Assembly: GCF_040730185.1 (NCBI RefSeq)
Contig: NZ_CP160402.1
Span: 6,138,001 to 6,202,000, forward strand
Source of the DNA: Streptomyces sp. Je 1-332
GTDB lineage: Bacteria > Actinomycetota > Actinomycetes > Streptomycetales > Streptomycetaceae
Reading direction: 5' to 3'
Length of the DNA stretch: 64,000 bases
The position numbers and the translations under genes are program-made. Below the pieces are notes generated by a model. It ran no database searches, had not been told where the DNA came from, and saw only the letters and a program-made list of their open reading frames with translations. Shown in pieces: positions 17,004 through 26,149 of the stretch (position 1 is its first letter; each line of letters opens with the position of its first letter).

Positions 17004-18890
17004 GTGGCCGTGACCGAGCCGGCGCCCGCGGCGGTTTCCGCGGGGCACTCCGCAGCACACGAGGGGATCCTGCGACGCCAGTCGGCGCGCGAGTCGGCGG
17101 CGCGCACCTATGCGCGCGCCCTGCCGATCGTGCCGGTCCGGGCGCGCGGGCTGACGATCGAGGGCGCCGACGGACGCCGCTATCTCGACTGCCTCTCGGG
17201 TGCGGGAACCCTGGCCCTCGGGCACAACCACCCGGTCGTGCTCGAGGCGATCAGGAAGGTCCTCGACTCGGGGGCGCCGCTGCACGTCCTGGACCTGGCC
17301 ACGCCGGTCAAGGACGCCTTCACCACCGAGCTGTTCCACACCCTGCCCCGTGAACTCGCCGACCGCGCGCGGATCCAGTTCTGCGGCCCCGCCGGCACGG
17401 ACGCGGTGGAGGCCGCGCTCAAACTCGTGCGGACGGCGACCGGGCGCGAGGGCATGCTCGCGTTCACCGGTGCCTACCACGGGATGACGGCAGGGGCGCT
17501 CGAAGCGTCCGGCGGCGCGCGGGACGTACGGGTCACGCGCCTGCCCTACCCGCAGGACTACCGCTGTCCGTTCGGCATCGGCGGTGCGGACGGCGCCGAA
17601 CTCGCGGCCCGCTGGACCGAGAGCCTCCTCGACGACCCCAAGTCGGGCGTGCCCCGACCGGCCGGGATGATCCTCGAACCGGTGCAGGGCGAGGGCGGCG
17701 TGATTCCCGCCCCGGACGACTGGCTGCGCCGGATGCGCGAGATCACCGCCGCACGCTCGATCCCGCTCATCGCGGACGAGGTCCAGACCGGCGTCGGGCG
17801 CACCGGCACCTTCTGGGCCGTCGAGCACAGCGGCGTGGTCCCGGACGTGATGGTCCTGTCCAAGGCCATCGGCGGCAGCCTGCCACTGGCCGTCGTGATC
17901 TACCGCGACGACCTCGACGTCTGGCAGCCCGGCGCCCACGCGGGCACCTTCCGCGGCAACCAACTGGCCATGGCGGCCGGCGCGGCCACCCTCGCGTACG
18001 TCCGCGAGAACGGCCTCGCCGAACGCGCGGGAGTCCTGGGCACCCGCATGCTCAACCAGCTGAGGTCCCTCGCCGCCGAGTACCCCTGCATCGGCGATGT
18101 CCGCGGCAGAGGCCTGATGCTCGGCGTCGAACTCGTGGACCCGACCGCCACCCACCCGACCGACACGGCCCTAGCCACCAACTGCCCACCTGCCGCAGAC
18201 CCGGCGGCCGACCCCTCGGCCATGATGGACGCGGCTGCCGCACGCTCGGCTGGGGGGCTCTCGGCCAACGCGGACGCGGCTGCCGCAGGTCTCGCCGCCG
18301 GGCTCTCGGCCAGTGTGCGCTCGGCGGCTGCGGACCCGGCTGTTGCGGGCTCGGCTGATGGGCTCTCGCCCGGCGCGGACGTGTCTACCGCTCGTCCAGC
18401 TGATGGGCTCTCGGCCGACGTGGACCCGGCTACCGCTGGCCTCGCCGCCGGGCTCTCGGCCAGTGTGCGCTCGGCGGCTGCGGACCCGGCTGTTGCGGGC
18501 TCGGCTGATGGGCTCTCGGGCGGCACGGACGCGGCTGCTGCACGCCCCGCCGCCGGGTGCTCGGCCGGCGCGCAGTCGGCCGCCACGGGCGCGGCTGTTC
18601 CACGCCCGGCGGTCGCGGGCCGAGCTGGGCCGGCCGCCCGGGCGGCGCGCGAGCCCGTGCCCGCCGGAGCCCTGGCCCGCTCCCCGCGGCCGTTCCCCCC
18701 GGCGCCCGAACTCGCCGCCGCGGTACAGCGCGAATGCCTGCGCCGCGGCCTCATCGTCGAGCTGGGTGGACGGCACTCCAGCGTCGTACGCCTCCTTCCT
18801 CCTCTCACCATCACGGACGAGCAGGCGGCCGCGATCCTCGACCGCCTCTCCGACGCGATCTCCGCAGCGGCGCGTCCGTACCACGGATAG
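17004..18890 (+). CDS. class III aminotransferase (diaminobutyrate/2-oxoglutarate type) with internal repeat insert
   Basis: PLP-dependent aminotransferase, probably making 2,4-diaminobutyrate from aspartate semialdehyde as in hydroxamate/carboxylate siderophore pathways (RhbA-like). Landmarks: [53 protein letters not shown], the PLP lysine in [15 protein letters not shown], and [12 protein letters not shown]. After MLGVELVDP (residue ~385) about 170 residues of Ala/Gly/Ser/Asp-rich repeats interrupt the fold. It resumes at [20 protein letters not shown] and ends with [15 protein letters not shown]. Hence 628 residues against ~420-460 normally. GTG 17004 has GGGAGGA upstream. First gene of the siderophore operon. 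Confidence 0.88.
   Translation: MAVTEPAPAAVSAGHSAAHEGILRRQSARESAARTYARALPIVPVRARGLTIEGADGRRYLDCLSGAGTLALGHNHPVVLEAIRKVLDSGAPLHVLDLATPVKDAFTTELFHTLPRELADRARIQFCGPAGTDAVEAALKLVRTATGREGMLAFTGAYHGMTAGALEASGGARDVRVTRLPYPQDYRCPFGIGGADGAELAARWTESLLDDPKSGVPRPAGMILEPVQGEGGVIPAPDDWLRRMREITAARSIPLIADEVQTGVGRTGTFWAVEHSGVVPDVMVLSKAIGGSLPLAVVIYRDDLDVWQPGAHAGTFRGNQLAMAAGAATLAYVRENGLAERAGVLGTRMLNQLRSLAAEYPCIGDVRGRGLMLGVELVDPTATHPTDTALATNCPPAADPAADPSAMMDAAAARSAGGLSANADAAAAGLAAGLSASVRSAAADPAVAGSADGLSPGADVSTARPADGLSADVDPATAGLAAGLSASVRSAAADPAVAGSADGLSGGTDAAAARPAAGCSAGAQSAATGAAVPRPAVAGRAGPAARAAREPVPAGALARSPRPFPPAPELAAAVQRECLRRGLIVELGGRHSSVVRLLPPLTITDEQAAAILDRLSDAISAAARPYHG
18291..18518 (+). repeat. perfect 78-bp direct repeat inside the aminotransferase gene
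   Basis: 18291-18368 and 18441-18518 are identical over 78 bp with a 150-bp offset, in frame. They sit within a larger degenerate array of 15- and 20-codon units, each built on a [A/D]GLS core followed by an Ala-rich tail (about 18230-18600). Confidence 0.93.
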
Positions 18891-18986
18891 CCACGCCGGA
18901 CCGGGCCGTCCCGCGGACGGCCAGAGACATCAGTACAGCTCCAGCCCGTCGCCCCGGAGCCCGAACGACTTCACAAGGAAGCCCTC

Positions 18987-21062
18987 TTGAACGCCACCCC
19001 CGCATCCGACGGCCCACCCCACCCCCACGCTCCAGGCGTGTGCGGCCAGCAGTCCTCACTGGTGGCGGAGCCCGGTACGGTCCCCCGGCAGAAGGGAGGC
19101 CGGCAGACCGAGCAGCTGCGAGGTGCGACCGCCGATCTCCTGGAACACCCCGACCCGCACACCGCCGCACAGGTGGCCGCCATCGAGAACCTCCTGCGCT
19201 GCTGGGTACGCGAGAACGACTTTCCCGCCCCCGAACAGGGCGCCCTGCGCATCCCGCTGGCGGCCAGCGGCACCGCCCTCCTCGTCCCCGTGTACTACTG
19301 GTCGGCCACCGGCTGGCACCGTTTCGGCCTCCCGTACCTGGAAGACGGCCCCCAGAGCGCACCCCCGGCCGACGCCGTCACCGTCGCCGCGCTCTTGGGC
19401 CGCGAGACCGCCCAACGGCCCGGAACGGTCGCCCCGGACGGCCAGCCCGCCACCACGGACGGCCAGCCCGCCACCCCGGACGGCCAGGCCGTTGCCCCGG
19501 GCGAGCAGGACGCTGGCCCCGGCACCGAGCTCGGCACCGACTTCGACCCCGGCACGGACCCGGGCACGGGCCCCGGCACCGACCCCGGCCGTGACGGCGA
19601 GCGGGTCGAGGGAGGGGACCTCGTCGGCCGCGTCGCCGATTCGGTGCGCCGCACCGCCACCTTCATCGCCGACCGCCGGAACAACCCCGGCGACGAGCCC
19701 GACCTCTTCCTCGCCGCCGAACAATCGCTGCTCCTCGGCCACCCCCTTCACCCCACACCGAAGAGCCGCGAGGGTCTCTCCGAAACTGAATCCCGCCTCT
19801 ACTCACCGGAGTTGCGGGGCGCCTTCGCCCTGCACTGGATCGCCGTCGCCCCCTCCGTGCTCGCCGCGGACTCGGCCTGGACCGAGCGTGGCCGCACCCT
19901 CCCGGCGGAGCAGCTTACCGCCCGCCTCGCCGGTCCGGACCTGCCACTGCCACCAGGCCACGCCGCCCTGCCCCTGCACCCGTGGCAGATGCGCGAGCTC
20001 CGGCATCGCCCCGCGACCGCCGCTCTCCTGGAAGCCGGCCTCCTCCAGGACCTCGGCCCCCACGGCGCACCGTGGTACCCGACCTCCTCCGTGCGCACCC
20101 TCTACCGCTCAGGCGCACCGGCCATGCTGAAGCTCTCGCTCGGCCTGCGCATCACCAACTCCCGTCGTGAGAACCTCCGTAAAGAACTCCACCGCGGCGT
20201 CGAGGTCCACCGCTTGCTGCGCAGCGGCCTCGCCGAGCAGTGGCAGGCGGCCCACCCCCGCTTCGACGTGATCCGCGACCCGGCGTGGCTCGCCGTGACC
20301 GGCCCCGACGGCGCGCCCGTCCCCGGACTCGACGTCATGATCCGGCACAACCCCTTCGGCCCCGGCGACGACGCCACCTGCATCGCGGGACTCGTCTCGC
20401 CCAGGCCGTCACCGCACTCCACAGGGCACGGCCGCCCCCCGATGCGCTCCCGGCTCGGCGAGATCGTCACCGGTCTCGCCGGACGGACGGGCCGTCCCCG
20501 GGGAGCCGTCGCCACGGAGTGGTTCCTCCGCTACCTGGAGAACGTCGTACGCCCCGTGCTCTGGCTGGACAGCGAGGCCGGCGTCGCCCTGGAGGCCCAC
20601 CAGCAGAACACCCTCCTGCTGCTCGACTCCGAGGGCTGGCCCGTGGGCGGCCGCTACCGCGACAACCAGGGCTACTACTTCCGCGAGTCCCGACGCCCCG
20701 AGCTCGACCGAAGGCTTCCCGGCATCGGCGAGCACAGTGACACCTTCGTGTCCGACGAGGTGGCGGACGAGCGCTTCGCCTACTACCTCGGCATCAACAA
20801 CGTCCTCGGTCTCATCGGAGCCCTGGGCGCCCAAAGTCTGGCCGACGAGCAGCTGTTGCTCGCGGCGTTCCGCCGCTTCCTCGGCGACATCGCCTCCGGC
20901 CCGGCTTCGCTGCGTACGCCGCTCCCGGCCCTGCTTCTCGACTCACCCGTCCTGCGATGCAAGGCCAATCTGCTGACCCGACTCCGCGGGCTCGACGAAC
21001 TCGTGGGCCCGGTCGACACCCAGTCCGTCTACGTCTCCATCGCCAACCCCCTTCATTCCTGA
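18987..21062 (+). CDS. IucA/IucC-family NIS siderophore synthetase 1
   Basis: ATP-dependent synthetase that condenses a carboxylic acid (typically citrate) with an amine or hydroxamate. It shows the family motifs LLLGHPLHPTPKSREGLS, PLHPWQMRELRH, YPTSSVRTLYR, LKLSLGLRITNSRREN and ALEAHQQNTLLLL. It is 691 residues, longer than the usual ~580-620, because residues ~148-206 are a Gly/Pro/Asp/Thr repeat (three DGQPAT-like units, then PGTDPGTGPGTDPG). TTG 18987 has AAGGA at 7-nt spacing and no better start nearby. Second gene of the operon, 96 bp after the aminotransferase. Confidence 0.9.
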   Translation: MNATPASDGPPHPHAPGVCGQQSSLVAEPGTVPRQKGGRQTEQLRGATADLLEHPDPHTAAQVAAIENLLRCWVRENDFPAPEQGALRIPLAASGTALLVPVYYWSATGWHRFGLPYLEDGPQSAPPADAVTVAALLGRETAQRPGTVAPDGQPATTDGQPATPDGQAVAPGEQDAGPGTELGTDFDPGTDPGTGPGTDPGRDGERVEGGDLVGRVADSVRRTATFIADRRNNPGDEPDLFLAAEQSLLLGHPLHPTPKSREGLSETESRLYSPELRGAFALHWIAVAPSVLAADSAWTERGRTLPAEQLTARLAGPDLPLPPGHAALPLHPWQMRELRHRPATAALLEAGLLQDLGPHGAPWYPTSSVRTLYRSGAPAMLKLSLGLRITNSRRENLRKELHRGVEVHRLLRSGLAEQWQAAHPRFDVIRDPAWLAVTGPDGAPVPGLDVMIRHNPFGPGDDATCIAGLVSPRPSPHSTGHGRPPMRSRLGEIVTGLAGRTGRPRGAVATEWFLRYLENVVRPVLWLDSEAGVALEAHQQNTLLLLDSEGWPVGGRYRDNQGYYFRESRRPELDRRLPGIGEHSDTFVSDEVADERFAYYLGINNVLGLIGALGAQSLADEQLLLAAFRRFLGDIASGPASLRTPLPALLLDSPVLRCKANLLTRLRGLDELVGPVDTQSVYVSIANPLHS

Positions 21063-21098
21063 GGAACATGAACCACCCTTCCTGAGAGGAGCGACGCC

Positions 21099-21920
21099 GT
21101 GCCTCCGCCTCCCCCCGATGCGAGCACCGACGCCGGCACCGAGTCCGTCACCGAACCCGCCACCGAGTCCTCCGCCGCCGACCGGGCAGACGTCCAGGAC
21201 ACCCTGGACCTGCGCCTCCCGGACGAACTCGTCGCGCTGTTCGGCGCCAATGGCTCAGCCCCGGCGAAGGGTGCGTACGCAGGCCGCATCGAGCCCGACG
21301 CAGGCACGGCCGACCCAGCCCCGGCACCGACGCTCGCCCGGTCAGCCGACGACCTGCTCGACAACGTCGCCGACTGGGGCCCCGCGACCACCTCAGCCGG
21401 AGTCTTCCAACTCGTCCCCGTGCGCATCGAACGCGATCTCTCCCTCATCAGCCGGTGGATGAACGACCCCGCGGTGGCGGCGTTCTGGGAACTGGCAGGC
21501 CCTGATGCCGTCACGGAGTCACATCTGCGCGACCAGATCGACGGAGACGGACGCAGCGTGCCCTGCCTCGGTGTCCTGGACGGCACGCCGATGAGCTACT
21601 GGGAGGTCTACCGCGCGGACCTCGACGCCCTGGCCCGTCACTATCCGGCCCGCCCGCACGACACCGGTGTTCACCTCCTCATCGGCGGTGTCGCCGACCG
21701 CGGCCGAGGGCTCGGCACCTCCCTGCTGAAAGCCGTCGCCGACCTCGTGCTCGACCGTCGTGCCTCATGCGCACGCGTCATCGCAGAACCCGACCTGCGC
21801 AACACCCCCTCCGTCTCCGCGTTCCTGAGCGCCGGTTTCCGCTTCGCCGCCGAGGTGGATCTCCCCGACAAGCGCGCGGCGCTCATGGTCCGTGACCGGG
21901 CCCTGCGCGCACTGCTCTGA
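21099..21920 (+). CDS. GNAT acyltransferase of siderophore pathway (RhbD/AlcB-like)
   Basis: A 273-residue protein. The first ~95 residues are low-complexity and Asp/Ala/Thr-rich. The remainder is an acetyltransferase of the AlcB/IucB type: FQLVPVRIERDLSLISRWM, DPAVAAFWEL, the strand YWEVYRADLD, HLLIGGVADRGRGLGTSLL (acetyl-CoA loop) and EPDLRNTPSVSAFLSAGFRF. In rhizobactin- or alcaligin-like pathways this enzyme acylates an N-hydroxylated diamine. GTG 21099 follows AGAGGAG. Sits between the two NIS synthetases, as RhbD does between RhbC and RhbF, but no hydroxylase is present. Confidence 0.88.
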   Translation: MPPPPPDASTDAGTESVTEPATESSAADRADVQDTLDLRLPDELVALFGANGSAPAKGAYAGRIEPDAGTADPAPAPTLARSADDLLDNVADWGPATTSAGVFQLVPVRIERDLSLISRWMNDPAVAAFWELAGPDAVTESHLRDQIDGDGRSVPCLGVLDGTPMSYWEVYRADLDALARHYPARPHDTGVHLLIGGVADRGRGLGTSLLKAVADLVLDRRASCARVIAEPDLRNTPSVSAFLSAGFRFAAEVDLPDKRAALMVRDRALRALL

Positions 21921-21978
21921 CCCGCTCACTCTTAGTACACCGCTCGACCTGATCCGGTTCCCTCCCTGAGGAGTCCCC

Positions 21979-23949
21979 GTGCCGAATCCGTCCGTCCCCC
22001 CGATGTCCCGGGAGCCGTCCGCTCCCCGCGACCCGAGCGTTCTCTACGACCCGCCCGAGCTGACCCCTGACAGGTGGGCGAGAGGAGGTCGCCGCCTCCT
22101 CGCCAAAATGGTCGGCGAGTTCGCCTACGAGGAAATCATCGAGCCCGTCCCCGCCGGACCGGACGGCACAGACAGTTACAGCCTCCGCCTCGACGTCGAC
22201 GTCGACGGCGACAGCCACGGCCACAGCGACAGCCACAGCGACCGTGACGGCCATGGCGGTGTTGGTGAGAGCCATGGCACGCCGGCCCCCGCGCCGGCCC
22301 CCGTGTCAGTCCCCCCGCCGGCCCCTCGCCTCCTCTTCCGAGCCCGCCGTGGCTCGTACGGCAGTTGGCACGTCGACCCGGCCAGCCTTGCCCTGGCCGA
22401 GGGCGAGGGCCCGCCCCTCCCCTTCAGCGACCCCCTCCGCTTCCTCACCCGAGCCCGCCGCACCCTGGGAATCGACGGCGCCACGCTCGGCCACCTCGTC
22501 CGCGAGCTGACCATCACGCTCTCCGCCGACGCCCGGCTCGACCGGACCGCCCTCACCGCGGCGCAGCTCGCCGACCTCGGCTACGCCGAACTCGAAGGGC
22601 ATCAGACCGGTCACCCCTGGCTCGTCCTCAACAAGGGGCGCATCGGCTTCTCCGCCAGTGACGCCGCCCGCTGGGCGCCCGAAGCCCGTCTCACCGCGGA
22701 GCTCCCCTGGATCGCGGTCCACACCGACCTCGCCGCCTACCGAGGCGTCGTCGGCCTGGACGCGGCAGAGAAGCTCTACACACGCGAACTGACCGCCGCC
22801 ACAAGGGAGTCGTTCGCAGACATACTCAGGGCACGCGGCCTCGACCCGCACGCCTACCTCTATTTGCCGGTGCATCCGTGGCAGTGGGACGACATCATCC
22901 TGCCCCTGTTCGCCCCCTCCGTCGCCGCCGGCGCCATCGTGCCCCTCCCCACGGACGGCGACCTGCGCCTGCCCCAGCAGTCCATTCGTACGTTCCTGAA
23001 TCTGTCCCGCCCCGACCGGCACACCGTCAAGCTGCCCCTGTCGGTCCTCAACACCCTGGTGTGGCGCGGCCTCCCGACCGAGCGCACTCTGGCCGCCCCC
23101 GCCGTCACCGCGTGGATGCACGCCCTGCGCGACGCCGACCCCTTCCTGCGCGACGAATGCCGCGTGATCCTGCTCGGTGAGGTCGCGTCGGTGACCGTCG
23201 AGCACCCGCTGTACGACGGCCTTCCCGAGGTGCCTTACCAGTACAAAGAATTACTGGGCGCGATCTGGCGCGAACCGATCACCCGCTATCTCGCTCCTGA
23301 CGAGCGAGCCCGCACACTCGCCTCCTTGTTGCACACCGACCCGGACGGCAGGGCCTTCGTCGCCGAGCTGGTCGAGCGCTCGGGCCTTTCCCCCGAGGCC
23401 TGGCTGCGGCGGCTCTTCAACGCCCTGCTGCCGCCGCTCCTGCAGTTCCTGTACCGGTACGGCACGGTGTTCTCCCCGCACGGGGAGAACGCCATCGTCG
23501 TCTTCGACGACAAGGACGTGCCCGTCCGGCTGGCGGTGAAGGACTTCGTCGACGACATCAACGTCAGCGCCGAGGCCCTTCCGGAGCACGCGTCGATGCC
23601 GGGCGACGTCCGCGACGTACTGCTCACCGAACGCCCGGACTTCCTCACGCAGTTCATCCATTCAGGGCTCTTCGTGGGCGTCTTCCGCTACCTCGCCCCG
23701 CTCTGCCAGGAGCAGCTCGGCATCCCGGAGACCACCTTCTGGTCCCTCGTCCGCGCCGAGATCCTGCGCCATCAGGCACGCGCCCCGCAGCTCAAGGAGC
23801 GGTACGAGATGTTCGACCTGCTCACCCCGCGCATCGAGCGGCTGTGCCTCAACCGCAACCGGCTCCACCTCGACGGGTACCGGGACCGCCCCGAGCGTCC
23901 GCACGCCGCCGTGCACGGCAGCGTCCCGAACCCTCTGCACCAGCCTTGA
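21979..23949 (+). CDS. IucA/IucC-family NIS siderophore synthetase 2
   Basis: Second NIS synthetase, 656 residues. Motifs: GHQTGHPWLVLNKGRIGFS, YLPVHPWQWDD, PQQSIRTFLNLSRPDRHTVK, FSPHGENAIVVFDD (ATP-site HGEN) and KDFVDDINVS. Residues ~72-115 hold an Asp/His/Ser-rich insert (DVDVDGDSHGHSDSHSDRDG, then GHGGVGESHG) followed by a Pro/Ala run, absent from ordinary relatives. GTG 21979 has TGAGGAG. Codon 425 (23251-23253) is TTA, so full expression should need the bldA tRNA. Probably performs the second condensation on a citrate backbone. Confidence 0.9.
   Translation: MPNPSVPPMSREPSAPRDPSVLYDPPELTPDRWARGGRRLLAKMVGEFAYEEIIEPVPAGPDGTDSYSLRLDVDVDGDSHGHSDSHSDRDGHGGVGESHGTPAPAPAPVSVPPPAPRLLFRARRGSYGSWHVDPASLALAEGEGPPLPFSDPLRFLTRARRTLGIDGATLGHLVRELTITLSADARLDRTALTAAQLADLGYAELEGHQTGHPWLVLNKGRIGFSASDAARWAPEARLTAELPWIAVHTDLAAYRGVVGLDAAEKLYTRELTAATRESFADILRARGLDPHAYLYLPVHPWQWDDIILPLFAPSVAAGAIVPLPTDGDLRLPQQSIRTFLNLSRPDRHTVKLPLSVLNTLVWRGLPTERTLAAPAVTAWMHALRDADPFLRDECRVILLGEVASVTVEHPLYDGLPEVPYQYKELLGAIWREPITRYLAPDERARTLASLLHTDPDGRAFVAELVERSGLSPEAWLRRLFNALLPPLLQFLYRYGTVFSPHGENAIVVFDDKDVPVRLAVKDFVDDINVSAEALPEHASMPGDVRDVLLTERPDFLTQFIHSGLFVGVFRYLAPLCQEQLGIPETTFWSLVRAEILRHQARAPQLKERYEMFDLLTPRIERLCLNRNRLHLDGYRDRPERPHAAVHGSVPNPLHQP
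23251..23253 (+). other. TTA codon (bldA control point)
   Basis: In-frame leucine codon TTA in the second NIS synthetase (context Lys-Glu-Leu-Leu-Gly). TTA is read only by the developmentally regulated bldA tRNA in Streptomyces. It is the only TTA codon I noticed in the genes of this window. Confidence 0.85.
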
Positions 23950-23974
23950 TCGAGGGATTGTCAGTGGAGACCCG

Positions 23975-23980
23975 TAGGGT
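23975..23980 (+). promoter_or_regulatory. -10 hexamer of a likely leaderless promoter (dinG-like gene)
   Basis: TAGGGT ends 9 nt before the ATG at 23990, and no Shine-Dalgarno sequence precedes that ATG. No good -35 was seen. Confidence 0.5.
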
Positions 23981-23989
23981 GGTCGCGCT

Positions 23990-26032
23990 ATGACAAAGCC
24001 CTCCCTTCCCGAGCTCCTGCACGCCGCCGTCACCGCCGTCGGCGGCACGGAGCGCCCTGGCCAGGTGACGATGGCCGAGACCGTCGCCGAGGCGATCGAC
24101 GACGGCTCCCATCTGCTGATCCAGGCCGGCACCGGCACGGGCAAGTCCCTCGGCTATCTGGTGCCCGCGCTCGCGCACGGGGAGCGGGTGGTGGTCGCGA
24201 CGGCCACGCTCGCCCTGCAGCGCCAGCTCGTGGAGCGCGATCTGCCGCGGACGGTGGACGCACTGCATCCGCTGCTGCGCCGACGCCCTCAGTTCGCCAT
24301 GCTCAAGGGCCGCTCGAACTATCTGTGTCTGCACCGCCTCCATGAAGGAGTGCCGCAGGAAGAGGAGGAGGGCCCGGGTCTCTTCGACCAGTTCGAGGCC
24401 GCCGCCCCCACCAGCAAGCTCGGCCAGGACCTGCTGCGGATGCGCGACTGGGCGGACGAGACGGAGACCGGCGACCGGGACGATCTCACCCCCGGGGTCT
24501 CCGACCGCGCCTGGTCCCAGGTGTCCGTCTCCTCCAGGGAATGCCTGGGCGCGTCGAAGTGTGCGTACGGAGCGGAGTGCTTCGCCGAGGCCGCGCGGGA
24601 GCGGGCCAAGCTCTCCGAAGTCGTCGTGACGAACCACGCGCTGCTCGCGATCGACGCCATCGAGGGCGCCCCCGTCCTTCCCCAGCACGAAGTGCTGATC
24701 GTGGACGAGGCCCATGAGCTGGTCTCGCGCGTGACCGGTGTCGCCACCGGCGAGCTCACTCCTGGCCAGGTCAACCGCGCCGTGCGCCGAGCTGCCAAGC
24801 TCGTCAACGAAAAGGCGGCGGATCAGCTCCAGACCGCGTCCGAGGGCTTCGAGCGGGTGATGGAGCTGGCGCTCCCCGGCCGCCTGGAGGAGGTCCCGGA
24901 GGATCTCGGTTACGCGCTCATGGCCCTGCGCGACGCCGCCCGTACGGTCATCTCGGCCCTGGGCTCCACCCGCGACAAGTCGGTCCAGGACGAGGACGCC
25001 GTACGCAAACAGGCCCTCGCCTCCGTCGAGACGATCCACGACGTGGCGGAGCGCATCACGAACGGCTCCGAGTGGGACGTCGTCTGGTACGAACGGCACG
25101 ATCGCTTCGGAGCCTCCCTCAGGGTGGCGCCCATGTCCGTCTCGGGCCTGCTCCGCGAGAAGCTCTTCAGCGACCGCTCCGTGGTCCTCACGTCCGCCAC
25201 CCTCAAGCTCGGCGGCGACTTCAACGGGGTGGGGGCCTCTCTGGGGCTCGCCCCCGAGGGCGTCGAGTCCGATGACGCCCCGGCCTGGAAGGGCCTCGAC
25301 GTCGGCTCCCCCTTCGACTACCGCAAGCAGGGGATCCTGTACGTCGCCCAGCACCTGGCCAGGCCGGGCCGTGAGGGCACGCGCAGCGACATGATCGACG
25401 AGCTGGCCGAACTGATCGAGGCGGCAGGCGGTCGTACGCTCGGTCTCTTCTCCTCCATGCGCGCCGCTCAGAACGCCGCCGAGGAGCTCCGCGGCCGGCT
25501 CGACATGCCCATCCTGCTGCAGGGCGAGGAGACGCTGGGCGAGCTGATCAAGAACTTCGCGGCGGACACGCGGACCTGCCTGTTCGGGACGCTTTCCCTG
25601 TGGCAGGGCGTCGATGTGCCCGGCGCCAGCTGCCAGTTGGTGGTCATGGACAAGATCCCCTTCCCGCGGCCCGACGACCCGCTGATGAGCGCTCGCCAGA
25701 AGGCGGTGGACGACGGCGGTGGGAACGGCTTCATGGCCATCGCCGCGACGCACGCGGCGCTCCTGATGGCACAGGGCGCGGGGCGGCTCGTGCGGGCCTC
25801 CGCGGACCGTGGAGTGGTCGCGGTCCTGGACCCCCGCCTCGCGACCGCGCGCTACGGCAGCTATCTACGGGCCTCGCTTCCCGACTTCTGGTACACGACG
25901 GACCGCAATCAGGTGCGCCGCTCGCTGGCCGCGATCGACGCGGCTGCCAAGGCAGATCCCACGCCCAACCCCGAGCCCGATCCGAAGGCCAATCCCCAGA
26001 AGGACGGCGAGGACGAGGCTCCAGCGGAATAG
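23990..26032 (+). CDS. DinG/XPD-family ATP-dependent DNA helicase
   Basis: A 680-residue superfamily-2 helicase with an iron-sulfur cluster. Motif I is LIQAGTGTGKSLGYLVPA and motif II VDEAHEL. The four-cysteine Fe-S region comprises the Cys in YLCLHRL and the three in RECLGASKCAYGAECF. The C-terminal helicase half has LFSSMRAAQNAAEEL, GTLSLWQGVDVPG and QGAGRLVRASADRGVV. Probably unwinds 5'-tailed or forked DNA in repair. It faces lexA convergently with a strong bidirectional terminator between them; no SOS box was seen upstream. Confidence 0.92.
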   Translation: MTKPSLPELLHAAVTAVGGTERPGQVTMAETVAEAIDDGSHLLIQAGTGTGKSLGYLVPALAHGERVVVATATLALQRQLVERDLPRTVDALHPLLRRRPQFAMLKGRSNYLCLHRLHEGVPQEEEEGPGLFDQFEAAAPTSKLGQDLLRMRDWADETETGDRDDLTPGVSDRAWSQVSVSSRECLGASKCAYGAECFAEAARERAKLSEVVVTNHALLAIDAIEGAPVLPQHEVLIVDEAHELVSRVTGVATGELTPGQVNRAVRRAAKLVNEKAADQLQTASEGFERVMELALPGRLEEVPEDLGYALMALRDAARTVISALGSTRDKSVQDEDAVRKQALASVETIHDVAERITNGSEWDVVWYERHDRFGASLRVAPMSVSGLLREKLFSDRSVVLTSATLKLGGDFNGVGASLGLAPEGVESDDAPAWKGLDVGSPFDYRKQGILYVAQHLARPGREGTRSDMIDELAELIEAAGGRTLGLFSSMRAAQNAAEELRGRLDMPILLQGEETLGELIKNFAADTRTCLFGTLSLWQGVDVPGASCQLVVMDKIPFPRPDDPLMSARQKAVDDGGGNGFMAIAATHAALLMAQGAGRLVRASADRGVVAVLDPRLATARYGSYLRASLPDFWYTTDRNQVRRSLAAIDAAAKADPTPNPEPDPKANPQKDGEDEAPAE

Positions 26033-26056
26033 GAAGAAGGCCACGGTGAGCAAAGA

Positions 26057-26133
26057 GCCGGGCCCGACGGCCCGGCCCGGACGCCTCCAGACGCAGCAGG
26101 GCCCCGGAACCGGCGCAGTTGGTTCCGGGGCCC
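26057..26133. terminator. double hairpin, bidirectional terminator between helicase and lexA
   Basis: Two perfect stems: GCCGGGCC/GGCCCGGC with a 4-nt loop (26057-26076), and a 13-bp stem 26099-26111/26121-26133 with a 9-nt loop. They lie between convergent genes. Confidence 0.85.
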
Positions 26134-26149
26134 GGTCAGGGGTGGAGGC

